Assembly (NCBI RefSeq): GCF_015354335.1
Contig: NZ_JADKYR010000008.1
Location: 1 to 64,000 of the forward strand
DNA from: Methylophilus sp. 13
GTDB taxonomy: Bacteria > Pseudomonadota > Gammaproteobacteria > Burkholderiales > Methylophilaceae
Direction: 5' to 3'
DNA length: 64,000 bases
The notes beneath the pieces are model-generated. The model was not told the DNA's origin and did no database searches. It saw nothing but the letters and a program-made list of their open reading frames with translations. Positions 46,952-56,283 of this stretch are shown one piece after another. The position numbers and the translations under genes are program-made. Positions within the stretch are counted from its first letter, which is position 1. Every line of letters begins with the position of its first letter.

Positions 46952-47665
46952 ATGAATACTCAAACAATAACGCAACCCTGGTTACCTGAACCGACCTTGG
47001 CCATGCTGTGGAAAGCGTGGCTGCTCTCCGCCATGGTGATTGTCTGGCTGGCCAATGGCACAAGCATAGATCTCTATCTGGCCGACCAGCACTTTGACTT
47101 TGCTCAACAGGCCTTTAGCCAAAAGCATGCTTTTTTTTACGAAACCATCATGCATGAATATGCCAAGCATCTGCTGACCTTGCTCTGGCTCACCCTGTTG
47201 TTGATCAGCAGCGTGCCGGAACGCTGGGTCGGCAAGCGGCTGACAGCCTCCATGCGCTATAAATTACGCTGGATTCTTTTTTTGGCCTTGCTCAATGCGC
47301 TGCTGGTCTCTGGCCTCAAACATCAAATGCCGCATGCTTGCCCCTGGGATGTTGTGCGTTATGGCGGCGAGCTACAGTGGGCGCCTACATTCAGCAGCCA
47401 TGCCGGGATTGAAGAGGGACACTGCTTTCCAGCCGGACATACCACCAGTGGCGTCTGGCTGTCGGCGCTCTGTTTGTTGTGGCTGCCGCACGCCCCGCGT
47501 AAAGCTCTGCTGGTGGCGCTGTCTGGCCTGGCCGTCGGCTTAATGCTGGGTTGGGCGCAACAAGTCAGAGGTGCCCACTTTTTATCGCATACCCTCACAT
47601 CGCTTTGGCTGATGTGCAGTTGGCTATTGCTGGTCCTTACTTATACCAAGAGTCGTATTGAATGA
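46952..47665 (+). CDS. PAP2-family membrane phosphatase
   Basis: 237 residues with about six membrane helices. The three PAP2 acid-phosphatase blocks are visible: KHQMPHACPWDV (first lysine block), FPAGHTTSG (the catalytic SGH-type histidine, here AGH) and RGAHFLSHTLTSLW. It would remove phosphate from a lipid phosphate or diphosphate facing the periplasm, for example lipid A or undecaprenyl diphosphate. It overlaps the eptA-like gene by 4 bp, so the two probably act on the same lipid headgroup: one removes or trades phosphate while the other adds phosphoethanolamine. Confidence 0.85.
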   Translation: MNTQTITQPWLPEPTLAMLWKAWLLSAMVIVWLANGTSIDLYLADQHFDFAQQAFSQKHAFFYETIMHEYAKHLLTLLWLTLLLISSVPERWVGKRLTASMRYKLRWILFLALLNALLVSGLKHQMPHACPWDVVRYGGELQWAPTFSSHAGIEEGHCFPAGHTTSGVWLSALCLLWLPHAPRKALLVALSGLAVGLMLGWAQQVRGAHFLSHTLTSLWLMCSWLLLVLTYTKSRIE

Positions 47666-49353
47666 AACTATTTGCAAACCTCAAGCGTGCTTTGTACGTA
47701 CTGTTTACCCCCCAAATCTGCCTGATTTGGGCCGTCAGCCTGTGGTTGATGCTGACCAGCAACCATGCGCTGTTTAGCCACATCCTGAATCTCTACCCCT
47801 GGAATGCAGAAAATGCAGGCTTTATTATCAGCTTGAGCCTGTTTTTCACGTTTAGCATTACCTGGTGGCTCATGCTGTTGAGCCATGGCAAATCTGCCCG
47901 CTGGGTGTTGGCGGTGATTGTATTGTCTGCCGCCTGGGCCGCGTTTTATATGGATGAATTCGGCGTGATTATTGACCATGTCATGCTGGACAACGCCGTC
48001 AAAACAGATGCACGTGAAGTCATGGGACTGTTATCGTGGGGCTTTTTCATCAAAATGCTGTTGCTGGGTGTGATACCGGCACTGGTATTGATCAAAGCCG
48101 TGCCTGCCCGTTTTTTTGTGCGGGATGCGCTTAGCATTCGCCTCAAACAGATCGGCCTGTTGATGTTGGGCATGGTCCTGGTAGTGATCCCCTGTAGTGC
48201 AGATTACGCGACCTTTATCCGCGAACACAAACTGGTACGCATGTATGCCAACCCCACCTTCTTTCATTACTCGCTGGTGAAGTGGGCCTCGAAAAAAGTG
48301 TTTACCCGCAGTATTACCGGCTTGCAGAAAACCGCGGTAGATGCGGTCAATGTAGGGGAGCCGCGTCACCATGAACTGATTATTATGGTGGTCGGTGAAA
48401 CCGCCAGATTCGATCGCTTTTCATTGAACGGCTACCATAGGCTGACCAATCCCAGACTGAGCAAGGAAACCGTACTGAGCTTTAAGCAGGTGACCTCTTG
48501 CGGGACGTCCACCGCGGTTTCCGTACCGTGTATGTTTTCTTTGCTGACGCGCAAGCAATATGACGAGGAGAAAGCCTTGCATATGGAAAATGCACTTGAC
48601 GTCCTGCAAGCGCATGGCGTAAGCGTACTTTGGCGTGACAATAACTCGGATTCAAAAGGGGTGGCGTTGCGCGTACCGTATGAGGATTTCAAATCACCGA
48701 TACACAATCCGGTCTGCAATGATAACGAGTGCCGTGACATCGGCATGCTGAGCGGCCTGGACAAATTTGTCGCAAAAAATAAAGACAAGGATATTCTGAT
48801 CGTGCTGCATCAGATGGGCAATCATGGGCCGGAATATTACCGCCGCTATCCCGATGAATTCAAACGATTTACGCCCGTGTGTAAAACCGGTCGCCTGTCG
48901 GAATGTACACAAGAAGAAATTGACAACTCTTACGACAATGCCATTTTATACACCGATTATTTCTTATCTGAAGTAATTCAGTTTCTGAAAAAATACGACG
49001 ACCAGCGTGAAACAGCAATGCTCTATGTCTCTGACCATGGCGAGTCATTAGGCGAACACGGGATTTACCTGCATGCGGCGCCCTACATGATTGCGCCACA
49101 GCAGCAAACACATGTGCCGGCCATTTTGTGGCTGGGGCAGCATTTTGACTATCAGCTATCGCAAGTGACCCCTTATGAAAACTATCCGCTCAGCCACGAC
49201 GATGTGTTCTGCACACTGCTCACCGCCTACGAGCTGAAATCAGAAGTGTGTCATGCCGAATTTAGCTGGTTGGCACAAAACCGTGAATTGATCGAGGAGC
49301 AAAGAAAGCACCTGATCCCACAACCGGGGCAGGCTGCCATCCCGGCAAACTAA
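47662..49353 (+). CDS. EptA-like phosphoethanolamine transferase
   Basis: 563 residues. Five N-terminal membrane helices (1-175) are followed by a periplasmic sulfatase-like domain. Zinc and catalytic elements: VVGETARFDRFSLNGY, the nucleophilic threonine in SCGTSTAVSVPCMFS, and SDHGESLGEHGIYLHAAPY. It transfers phosphoethanolamine from phosphatidylethanolamine to lipid A phosphates (EptA) or core sugars (EptB/C); EptA is the closest match by layout. Translationally coupled to the PAP2 gene and expressed from the sigma-54 promoter at 46851. Such modification lowers sensitivity to cationic peptides. Confidence 0.88.
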   Translation: MKLFANLKRALYVLFTPQICLIWAVSLWLMLTSNHALFSHILNLYPWNAENAGFIISLSLFFTFSITWWLMLLSHGKSARWVLAVIVLSAAWAAFYMDEFGVIIDHVMLDNAVKTDAREVMGLLSWGFFIKMLLLGVIPALVLIKAVPARFFVRDALSIRLKQIGLLMLGMVLVVIPCSADYATFIREHKLVRMYANPTFFHYSLVKWASKKVFTRSITGLQKTAVDAVNVGEPRHHELIIMVVGETARFDRFSLNGYHRLTNPRLSKETVLSFKQVTSCGTSTAVSVPCMFSLLTRKQYDEEKALHMENALDVLQAHGVSVLWRDNNSDSKGVALRVPYEDFKSPIHNPVCNDNECRDIGMLSGLDKFVAKNKDKDILIVLHQMGNHGPEYYRRYPDEFKRFTPVCKTGRLSECTQEEIDNSYDNAILYTDYFLSEVIQFLKKYDDQRETAMLYVSDHGESLGEHGIYLHAAPYMIAPQQQTHVPAILWLGQHFDYQLSQVTPYENYPLSHDDVFCTLLTAYELKSEVCHAEFSWLAQNRELIEEQRKHLIPQPGQAAIPAN

Positions 49354-49859
49354 TTCGTATCACACCTGATCGTGGGCGCATCGGCGCTCACTTTACCGGA
49401 GGACAGCCACAACACGGGTTTGACACGCTCATCCACATGGCAGGCATCAATATAGCCGACGGCGCCATCGGTTTCAGCCACGTAACGAATCATCGCTTCT
49501 TCGGATTGCACCGTGTATGGCGGCTGCACCCCGTGGAAGTAGAGCCCGTTCCAGTAGTTGATTTGTGAGCGCGGCGTACTATGCAATACCCATTGTGAAA
49601 ACTTGAGCCGCAGTGGGTGCTCACTGTGCAGATTGACAGGATGCAGCGCCTGCCCATGCTCGGCATACAGTTTCTTGCGCCAGAAAATCAGGCCCAGCTC
49701 ATCGGCATGGATGCTGGGGGCCAGCCCTGCTTGTGCAGGCACAATCACGGCAATAGGCCGGTTGTCGTCTGCCGCCTGTACGCTTGCCGCCATGAGCATC
49801 AGCATGCTCAGCAGACTGACGAGTCTACGCAGGCGATGATGTCTTTGCTGTAACAACAT
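49350..49859 (-). CDS. PstS-like short periplasmic protein
   Basis: 169 residues with a signal peptide (ending SVQAADD). The rest resembles the short phosphate ABC substrate-binding-like proteins (ADELGLIFWRKKLYAEHGQALHPVNL; the phosphate-loop-like GAVGYIDACHVDERVKPVL). It is about half the size of true PstS and has no transporter genes beside it. Its ATG overlaps the porin stop (TAATG), so both are made together. It may be a sensor co-protein or ligand scavenger for the divergent sensor kinase; that is inference. It ends 4 bp inside the convergent eptA-like gene. Confidence 0.7.
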   Translation of the reverse strand: MLLQQRHHRLRRLVSLLSMLMLMAASVQAADDNRPIAVIVPAQAGLAPSIHADELGLIFWRKKLYAEHGQALHPVNLHSEHPLRLKFSQWVLHSTPRSQINYWNGLYFHGVQPPYTVQSEEAMIRYVAETDGAVGYIDACHVDERVKPVLWLSSGKVSADAPTIRCDTN

Positions 49860-50899
49860 TAAAACATCACCGCAAAAGAGGTTACAAACCCGCGCGGCAC
49901 ATCGCTGTACTCCCCGCTGCCCCCAATAAACTCAAACTTGAGCAACTGGTTGGGTTTGACGCGCTTGGTCATGCCTAATACCCAGCGGTCTGCATTTTTG
50001 CTTTCCACTTCATGCAGCGTTTCCAGGCGGGTGATCCAGTACCACTCCTGACCTAGCGCATAGGCACTCTGCACGTAGCCGCCGCTGCCACCGTCATCGC
50101 CCGCCGTGGTTCTGCGCTCATACACTTCACCGCTAAACTCCCAGCGGTTGAGTTCAAGCAAAAAATCCAGGCCAAAGACATGATACGTGGGTGAGCCCGC
50201 ATAGTTTTTCTGATAGCTCATCACATTGAGGCCCAAAGTATTTAAACCAGCATTGGCGCCGGTCAGGCCTAAAATATTGTTGAAGGCGACGCGGGCTCCC
50301 ATGACGTCGCGAAAGATGATTTCGTCGCCATCCTGATGCTGATCCTTGAGGGCTTCTGCATATACCTGATACTCAAGATCCACTTGCTTGACCGGCAAAC
50401 TGCCAAACAACATGGCACCGTTGATACCATAAGGGAACATGCGGCGCGTGACCAAGGGCCGGCTGGCGGTCCATACCAGCGGCGGCGCATGCAGTTGGTT
50501 CCAGCGTCCGGCAGGGGTTAGAAAACGTCCCAGCCTGACATTGGCTTTGTCATTTAGGTTGTAATCAAAATAAAAACGCTCGAGGTCAACGTAGCTTTTT
50601 TTGGTATTGACACCCTGATGATGGTCGTAAGAAAGCGGGTCTTCCAGCTCCAGCTCGCTAAAAAACTTGACGCGGCCCCCTTGGTCCCAAGTGGTGATCA
50701 TACTGATTTGATTCAGCGTAAACTGGGTGGATTGCGTGCGAGGGACGCGAATGTCAGCACTGGTGTAGCCCCCCACATGAAACGCATTCCAGAATGCATC
50801 CAGGTCTTCGGCGGCCACCGGCTTGCATAGCATACTCAGGCTGATTACACTGAGCATGACTCGAATACTGAGCACAACCCGACTAAAGCTGTTTAACAT
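49859..50899 (-). CDS. Outer-membrane porin-like beta-barrel protein
   Basis: About 346 residues from the ATG at 50899; an upstream frame to 50977 would overlap the divergent kinase gene. A signal peptide ends PVAAEDLD, and alternating aromatic strands run to a terminal phenylalanine (FVTSFAVMF), the outer-membrane barrel signature. Segments such as FYFDYNLNDKANVRLGRFLTPAGRW resemble phosphate-porin/OprP-type or FmdC-like barrels. It is coupled to the PstS-like gene and starts 38 bp from the divergent kinase gene, so their promoters must overlap. Confidence 0.75.
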   Translation of the reverse strand: MLNSFSRVVLSIRVMLSVISLSMLCKPVAAEDLDAFWNAFHVGGYTSADIRVPRTQSTQFTLNQISMITTWDQGGRVKFFSELELEDPLSYDHHQGVNTKKSYVDLERFYFDYNLNDKANVRLGRFLTPAGRWNQLHAPPLVWTASRPLVTRRMFPYGINGAMLFGSLPVKQVDLEYQVYAEALKDQHQDGDEIIFRDVMGARVAFNNILGLTGANAGLNTLGLNVMSYQKNYAGSPTYHVFGLDFLLELNRWEFSGEVYERRTTAGDDGGSGGYVQSAYALGQEWYWITRLETLHEVESKNADRWVLGMTKRVKPNQLLKFEFIGGSGEYSDVPRGFVTSFAVMF

Positions 50900-50937
50900 A
50901 TCTGACCCATGATGATCGTCCCGGCTAAAACCATTTG

Positions 50938-52620
50938 ATGCGTATTTTCTCACATCTGCCGCGCTTGCAAACGCCACTCACCATCCGCAAAATGCTTTTA
51001 ATTGTATTTTTGCTGGCGGGCCTGTTGCCGGCACTCATGGTTAGCCTGATCAGTTTTTACCAGGCAAGGCAGGCGCTACGCGTAGAAATCAAGCACGACC
51101 TGCAAACCACCGGTAAAGCGGTTGCCGAGCACGTCGACCGGGTGTTGAACGAGCGTGTACAGAACGTCCGCAGCTGGAGCCAGCTTGGCATCATGCAAGA
51201 CTTGCTCATAGAAGACATTGATAAACGCTTGTCGATGTTTTTGGCCGAGACGCGTAAAAGCTACGCCGAGCAATACCTCAGTCTGGATGTCATTAACCTC
51301 AAAGGGCATGTCGCGGCTTCCAGTGAGCCCGCACATATTGGCCAGCCCCTGGCAATTCCGCCTGAGTGGATGCGGTTCCAGGATGATGACCAGGTAATCA
51401 CGCTTTACCGGCTGGACCATCAGCAGCTCATGATTTCTGCCCCTATCCTGTCGCAGAATACCCTGCAACCGCTTGGCACCCTGGTCGTCACCTTTAACTG
51501 GCGCGTGATTGAAAATCTGCTCGACCACGCAGCCCAACACAGCACCGAGCTGGCCTTGTTTGATCAAAAATTAAACCTGTTGGCTCAATCCAGCCACTGG
51601 TCCGATCAACAGCATAGCCTGCATGCACAGGCACCGCTGATCAGCCGTCTGCCGTTACAGGGCTGGCAGGTACATCTGAATAAAGATCACGATGAAGCCG
51701 TCGCGCCTGTGCATAGGCTGGGCATGATTTTTATTGTGGTGCTGGGCGTGACGCTGGTCTGCTCCATCCTGCTGGTGCGCCCGATCGCGCAAAACATCAG
51801 CCGACCGCTGGAAGCTTTGACCCGTTATGTACAACGCTTTCGCCAACTCGACGCCATTGCACCGGTATCCAGCGGGCCGGTCGAGGTGCAGTCCTTGCAC
51901 CAGGCGTTTACCGACATGGTGGCAGAGCTCGCCGCCTCGGAGCAGCAACTGACACGCGCGGCCAAGCTGGCGGTGGTCGGTGAAATGGCAGCGGCCATGA
52001 GCCATGAAGTCCGCACCCCCTTGGGTATCATGCGTTCGTCCGCCGATGTCTTGTTACGCGAACCGAATCTTTCAGAAGATGGCCGAGAAGTGCTGGGCTT
52101 CATTATTTCTGAAACCGAGCGCCTGAACAAACTGGTCAGCACGCTCATAGACTCGGCCCGTCCGCGCGCACCCAGTAAAATCCCGCTCGACCTGCAAGCA
52201 CATTTGCAGCATGTGATCGCCCTGCTGCAGGCGCAGGCACAATCCAAACAATTGACCCTGTCGCTCTCTGCCTCAGCGGCCGTGGTGGTGGAGGCGGACC
52301 AGGACCAGATGACGCAGGTCCTGCTCAACCTGCTCATGAACGCCATCCAGATTCTGCCCAAGGGGGGCAGCATCGCCCTCAGCTTATGGTCAGATGCGAC
52401 ACATGCCCATATTTCGGTGGCAGATGATGGGCCCGGAGTGCCCCCTGCACAACAAGCCCATCTGTTTGAAGCCTTTTTTACGCAACGCGCGGGCGGCGTC
52501 GGGCTGGGCCTGGCGGTGGTCAAACAAATCATGGAGACCCACGGTGGTACAATCCAATACTCAACCAGCCCCTGGCATGGGGCGCAGTTTAACCTGACCT
52601 TGCCACTCGCAAACCCCTGA
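50938..52620 (+). CDS. Sensor histidine kinase (NtrB/DctB-like, periplasmic sensor)
   Basis: 560 residues from ATG 50938. Two membrane helices (about 20-42 and 262-282) enclose a periplasmic Cache-like sensor of about 220 residues. A HAMP linker follows, then HisKA (EMAAAMSHEVRTPLGIMRSSADVL) and HATPase (NLLMNAIQILP; DDGPGVPP; GVGLGLAVVKQIMETHGG). Kinases of this form partner with sigma-54 activators; its gene is followed after 2 bp by one. The signal is unknown; a porin and PstS-like protein encoded divergently hint at a small periplasmic anion or envelope cue. Confidence 0.9.
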   Translation: MRIFSHLPRLQTPLTIRKMLLIVFLLAGLLPALMVSLISFYQARQALRVEIKHDLQTTGKAVAEHVDRVLNERVQNVRSWSQLGIMQDLLIEDIDKRLSMFLAETRKSYAEQYLSLDVINLKGHVAASSEPAHIGQPLAIPPEWMRFQDDDQVITLYRLDHQQLMISAPILSQNTLQPLGTLVVTFNWRVIENLLDHAAQHSTELALFDQKLNLLAQSSHWSDQQHSLHAQAPLISRLPLQGWQVHLNKDHDEAVAPVHRLGMIFIVVLGVTLVCSILLVRPIAQNISRPLEALTRYVQRFRQLDAIAPVSSGPVEVQSLHQAFTDMVAELAASEQQLTRAAKLAVVGEMAAAMSHEVRTPLGIMRSSADVLLREPNLSEDGREVLGFIISETERLNKLVSTLIDSARPRAPSKIPLDLQAHLQHVIALLQAQAQSKQLTLSLSASAAVVVEADQDQMTQVLLNLLMNAIQILPKGGSIALSLWSDATHAHISVADDGPGVPPAQQAHLFEAFFTQRAGGVGLGLAVVKQIMETHGGTIQYSTSPWHGAQFNLTLPLANP

Positions 52621-52622
52621 TT

Positions 52623-53996
52623 ATGTCCAGTCCACAACACACCATTTTAGCCGTTGACGATGAACCCCATATGCGCAGGCTGCTCGAAATCAGCTTGCGG
52701 CAAGCCGGCTACAAAGCGCTTTCGGCAGGCAACGGCCGCGAAGCGCTCGAGCTTGTCCAGCAACAGCAGATTGACTTGGTCGTGAGCGACCTGCATATGC
52801 CGGGCATGAGCGGCTTGCAGTTGCTTGAGGCCTTGCGCAAGCAGTTTGAGCACCTGCCATTCATCATGGTCACCGCCCAGGGCGAAATCAAAACCGCCGT
52901 CGAAGCCATGAAGCTGGGCGCCAGTGATTATATTTTGCGTCCGTTTGAGCTCGAAACATTGGAAATCGCGATTCAGAAGGCACTGGCAATCAACCGGATT
53001 CAACTGGAAAACTCGTTTTTCAAGGAGAGCAGACAACCCACGGTCACCGGCCTCATCGGCGATAGCGTGCCCATGCAGTCGCTCAAACAAATGATCCAGC
53101 AAGTGGCGCCGGAAAGAGCCACCGTGTTTATTGTCGGTGAAACCGGTACCGGCAAAGAACTGGTCGCTAAAGCCCTGCATGATGCTTCGCCCAGAAAAAC
53201 CGAATTGTTTGTTGCAGTGAACTGCGCAGCGATCCCGGCAGACATTCTTGAGTCAGAGTTATTTGGTCATGAAAAAGGCGCATTTACCGGGGCGGTGAAA
53301 GAGCGCGTTGGCAAGTTTGAGCTGGCCAATGGCGGCACGCTGTTTCTGGATGAGATCACCGAAATGCCGATTCAACTGCAGTCGAAACTGCTGCGCGTAT
53401 TGCAGGAGAATGTGGTGGAAAAACTGGGCGGCAACCGCCAAATCGCGCTTGATGTGCGCGTGGTGGCGGCGACCAACCGCGACCCCATGCAAGCCGTCAA
53501 AGAAGGCAAACTGCGCGAGGATTTGTATTACCGGCTCAACGTGATTCAACTGCAAGTGCCGCCATTGCGCGAGCGGGGGGAAGATGTCGGCTTGCTGGCA
53601 GCGTATTTTCTGGCTAAACGCCACGGCCAACTCAGCGAAAGCGCACGCCTGTGTTTGCATCAATATCGCTGGCCGGGCAATGTCCGTGAGCTGGAAAATA
53701 TTCTGGAGCGCGCCGCGATTCTGGCAGGCAGCCAAACCATCCAGCCCCAGCACTTACCGGCGGACATTGCGCAATCGCCCGGCCTTGGCCCGGCTTCGTC
53801 CACCGCCAATCTAGACACGTCCGCGACACCGGTAGAAAATGACCTCTCGATTCCGCGTGCCACGGAAGCCATTGAACGCCGCTTAATTCTCAAGGCACTT
53901 GAAGCCTGCCAGGGCAACAAAACCAAAGCCGCCAAGCAGTTAGAGATTAGCGAGCGCTCACTGTGGAACAAACTGAACCAGTACGGCCTGCGTTAA
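52623..53996 (+). CDS. NtrC-family sigma-54-dependent response regulator
   Basis: 457 residues: receiver (phospho-acceptor Asp56 in [12 protein letters not shown]), AAA+ domain with Walker A GETGTGKE, the sigma-54 contact loop GAFTGA, Walker [10 protein letters not shown] and the arginine-finger region. It ends in a Fis-type helix-turn-helix ([25 protein letters not shown]). It activates -24/-12 promoters from upstream palindromic sites. Three such promoters with a shared paired palindrome lie 6-17 kb away, making this the best local candidate for their activator, though nothing in the sequence proves it. Confidence 0.93.
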   Translation: MSSPQHTILAVDDEPHMRRLLEISLRQAGYKALSAGNGREALELVQQQQIDLVVSDLHMPGMSGLQLLEALRKQFEHLPFIMVTAQGEIKTAVEAMKLGASDYILRPFELETLEIAIQKALAINRIQLENSFFKESRQPTVTGLIGDSVPMQSLKQMIQQVAPERATVFIVGETGTGKELVAKALHDASPRKTELFVAVNCAAIPADILESELFGHEKGAFTGAVKERVGKFELANGGTLFLDEITEMPIQLQSKLLRVLQENVVEKLGGNRQIALDVRVVAATNRDPMQAVKEGKLREDLYYRLNVIQLQVPPLRERGEDVGLLAAYFLAKRHGQLSESARLCLHQYRWPGNVRELENILERAAILAGSQTIQPQHLPADIAQSPGLGPASSTANLDTSATPVENDLSIPRATEAIERRLILKALEACQGNKTKAAKQLEISERSLWNKLNQYGLR

Positions 53997-54006
53997 TCGG
54001 CCATCC

Positions 54007-54807
54007 TCAACCCTGAGCGGTCCACAAGTAGGCATCCATGGCCAGAATGCCATAGGTGGTTTCGGGCGTGTAGCGTTGCGCGGCGCCAAACACCGTTCCA
54101 AGTGCCGTGCCTGACACACTGCCTGCGGCGACGAATAGCGGCATCAAATGATCTTCGGTGGCATGCGCTTGCCGTGCCCAGGCACATTCATTGCGGTAAT
54201 TGCACAGCGAGTCCCATTGCTGTTGCGCGATGCGTGCCGCCATCCAGTCGGCAAATGCATCTACATAAGTCAACGGCAGTGCATTGCGATCTGCGCTAAA
54301 AAAATCCGACAAATTATGCGTGATGGCGCCGGAGGCGAGGATCAGGATATTTTGCGCATGCAGCGCTTGCAAGGCCTGACCCAGCGCAAACTGGGCAGCA
54401 GGCGAGCTGCGACTCTGGATTGAAAGCTGCGTCACCGGAATATCGGCTTGCGGATACATGAGCATCAAAGGCACCCAGGCGCCGTGATCCAGCCCCCGGT
54501 CAGGATGCGCTTGTACAGGTAAATCATGCGCCTGCAGCAAAGCGAGCACTTGCTCCGCCAACCAAGGCGCGCCAGGTGCCGGATAGGTTTGTGTATACAT
54601 GGCCGGGGGAAAGCCCGCAAAGTCATGCATGGTCTCTGGCTGGCTAGCCAGGCTCACAGTTGGCACACGCGTATCCCAATGCGCAGACACCACCAGGATC
54701 GCCTCAGGCCGGGGCAAACTGGCAGCAAGCGCGGCCAGCATTTGCCCGGTCAGGCCCGGCGCTAACGCCAGCGATGGCGCGCCATGCGAAACAAACAAAG
54801 TACTCAT
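54007..54807 (-). CDS. 4,5-DOPA-type extradiol dioxygenase family (LigB-like)
   Basis: 266 residues. The start MSTLFVSHGAPSLALAPG carries the first metal histidine of the family, with further histidines in VSAHWDTRVP and LDHGAWVPLMLMYP and near the C-terminus in ATEDHLMPLF. This matches YgiD/DODA proteins, zinc or iron extradiol dioxygenases acting on catechols such as DOPA. It is the second gene after a DoxX gene (18 bp apart), both leftward and divergent from a LysR regulator. The in vivo substrate is unknown. Confidence 0.88.
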   Translation of the reverse strand: MSTLFVSHGAPSLALAPGLTGQMLAALAASLPRPEAILVVSAHWDTRVPTVSLASQPETMHDFAGFPPAMYTQTYPAPGAPWLAEQVLALLQAHDLPVQAHPDRGLDHGAWVPLMLMYPQADIPVTQLSIQSRSSPAAQFALGQALQALHAQNILILASGAITHNLSDFFSADRNALPLTYVDAFADWMAARIAQQQWDSLCNYRNECAWARQAHATEDHLMPLFVAAGSVSGTALGTVFGAAQRYTPETTYGILAMDAYLWTAQG

Positions 54808-54825
54808 ATCAGCTTTGGCTGCAAC

Positions 54826-55215
54826 CTAGCGGCGACGATGATCAACACTCAACGCCCCTGGCCCGAATGCAACAACCATCAACAAGCCACCGACGATGGT
54901 CAGATTTTTCAAAAACATGATCTGCTGGATTTGGTCTGCCATATTGTTGTGAAACATGAACGCGGTTGCCACGGTAAATACGGCAATCCCCGCTGAGGCC
55001 AGACGGGTTTGATAGCCAACCAGCAAGGCGATGCCCAGTACCAGTTCGACAAACAAGGCAATCGCATAAGCCACTTCAGGCATAGGCGCGCCGACACTTT
55101 GAATATAGCCGATGGTTCCAGCGGGATTAGCAGCTTTGCTCAAGCCACTGATGATAAAAATATGTGACAACAAAATACGGCCGGTCACACTGGCGGCGGA
55201 TTGCAAAACATTCAT
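54826..55215 (-). CDS. DoxX family membrane protein (copy 1)
   Basis: About 129 residues from ATG 55215, chosen for its AGGAG ribosome site. Four membrane helices with the DoxX pattern (LLSHIFIISGLSKAANPAGTIGYIQ; ELVLGIALLVGY; MFLKNLTIVGGLLMVVAFGPG). The family is linked to redox or quinone-related membrane functions in operons with oxidoreductases; its activity is not established. It is paired with the dioxygenase gene, and a close paralogue lies on the far side of the LysR gene. Confidence 0.88.
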   Translation of the reverse strand: MNVLQSAASVTGRILLSHIFIISGLSKAANPAGTIGYIQSVGAPMPEVAYAIALFVELVLGIALLVGYQTRLASAGIAVFTVATAFMFHNNMADQIQQIMFLKNLTIVGGLLMVVAFGPGALSVDHRRR

Positions 55216-55377
55216 GGGTAGGCTCCTAAAAGCGTGAGCAGGGGAATCTGCCAGCACGCATCTGATTAAAAAAGTCGGGTTCATCCGGCTCACTGACAAA
55301 ACGCATTGTATGCCCGCGCCATAAAAATGATAATTACCCTATAATGCGTAAAACTGTCTCATTAAAGTTGACAATAG

Positions 55378-56283
55378 ATGACCTCTTTTGAAGATTTGCA
55401 TTTCTTTGTCGAAGTGGTGAAGCATGGCAATTTCACCACCGCGGCGCAATCGCTGGGGATTTCCAAACAGCTGGTGAGCCGGCGCATTATTGCGCTGGAA
55501 GCGAGATTGGGCATGCGACTGCTGCAACGCACCACCCGCAAACTGTCTGCCACCGAAACCGGCAAAGTGTTTTTTCAGCGGGCGCAAACAATTCTGCAAG
55601 CACTGCATGAAGCGGAGCTGGAGGTCAGTAACCGCTCAGGCGATCTGCGCGGCCTGCTGAAAATTTCCGTGCCCCTGTCTTACGCCAGCTTGCGCCTGGC
55701 GCCTGCTTTAACCGCATTCATGCAGCAACACCCGCAACTGGAAATCTGGCTGGATGCCGATAACCGGCATGTGGATATGGTCAGCGAAGGCTATGATATG
55801 GTGATACGCGTGACTGACCAGCCAGAGGAAGGCATGGTGGCACGCAAGCTGGAAGACGCCGCGATGTGCTATTGCTGCAGCCCGGCGTATATTGCACAGC
55901 ATGGCATTCCGTCGACCCCGCAGGCGCTGGCCAAGCATATTTGCCTCACCCATCGCGCCAGCGAGTGGCAGTTTGTCGAGCATGACCAGATCCACCGCAT
56001 TCCCATCCAGCCCAGGCTCAAGTCCAACCACGGCGAAGTCTTGCGTGATGCTGCCCTGGCCGGGCTCGGGATCACCGGGCTGCCCGCGTTTTATGTGGCA
56101 GCCGACCTGCAAGCAGGTCGCCTGGTAGAAGTGCTGGCCGACTACCGGCGGCCGCAGGGGGGTATTTACGCCATGTATCCTTATCACAAACAGGTCTCAG
56201 CCAACACGCTGGCCTTGATTGAGTATTTGCGTCAATGGCTGCAAGCACCCCCTGTGGGAACAGCGGTCACTGCGGCAACATAA
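55378..56283 (+). CDS. LysR-family transcriptional regulator
   Basis: 301 residues with the N-terminal winged helix (FFVEVVKHGNFTTAAQSLGISKQLVSRRIIALE) and a periplasmic-binding-like effector domain. The TATAAT at 55340-55345 is a probable -10 for this gene. It is divergent from doxX-dioxygenase and its 3' end overlaps the second doxX gene, so it probably controls one or both; LysR regulators usually act on the divergent neighbour. The inducer is unknown. Confidence 0.92.
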   Translation: MTSFEDLHFFVEVVKHGNFTTAAQSLGISKQLVSRRIIALEARLGMRLLQRTTRKLSATETGKVFFQRAQTILQALHEAELEVSNRSGDLRGLLKISVPLSYASLRLAPALTAFMQQHPQLEIWLDADNRHVDMVSEGYDMVIRVTDQPEEGMVARKLEDAAMCYCCSPAYIAQHGIPSTPQALAKHICLTHRASEWQFVEHDQIHRIPIQPRLKSNHGEVLRDAALAGLGITGLPAFYVAADLQAGRLVEVLADYRRPQGGIYAMYPYHKQVSANTLALIEYLRQWLQAPPVGTAVTAAT

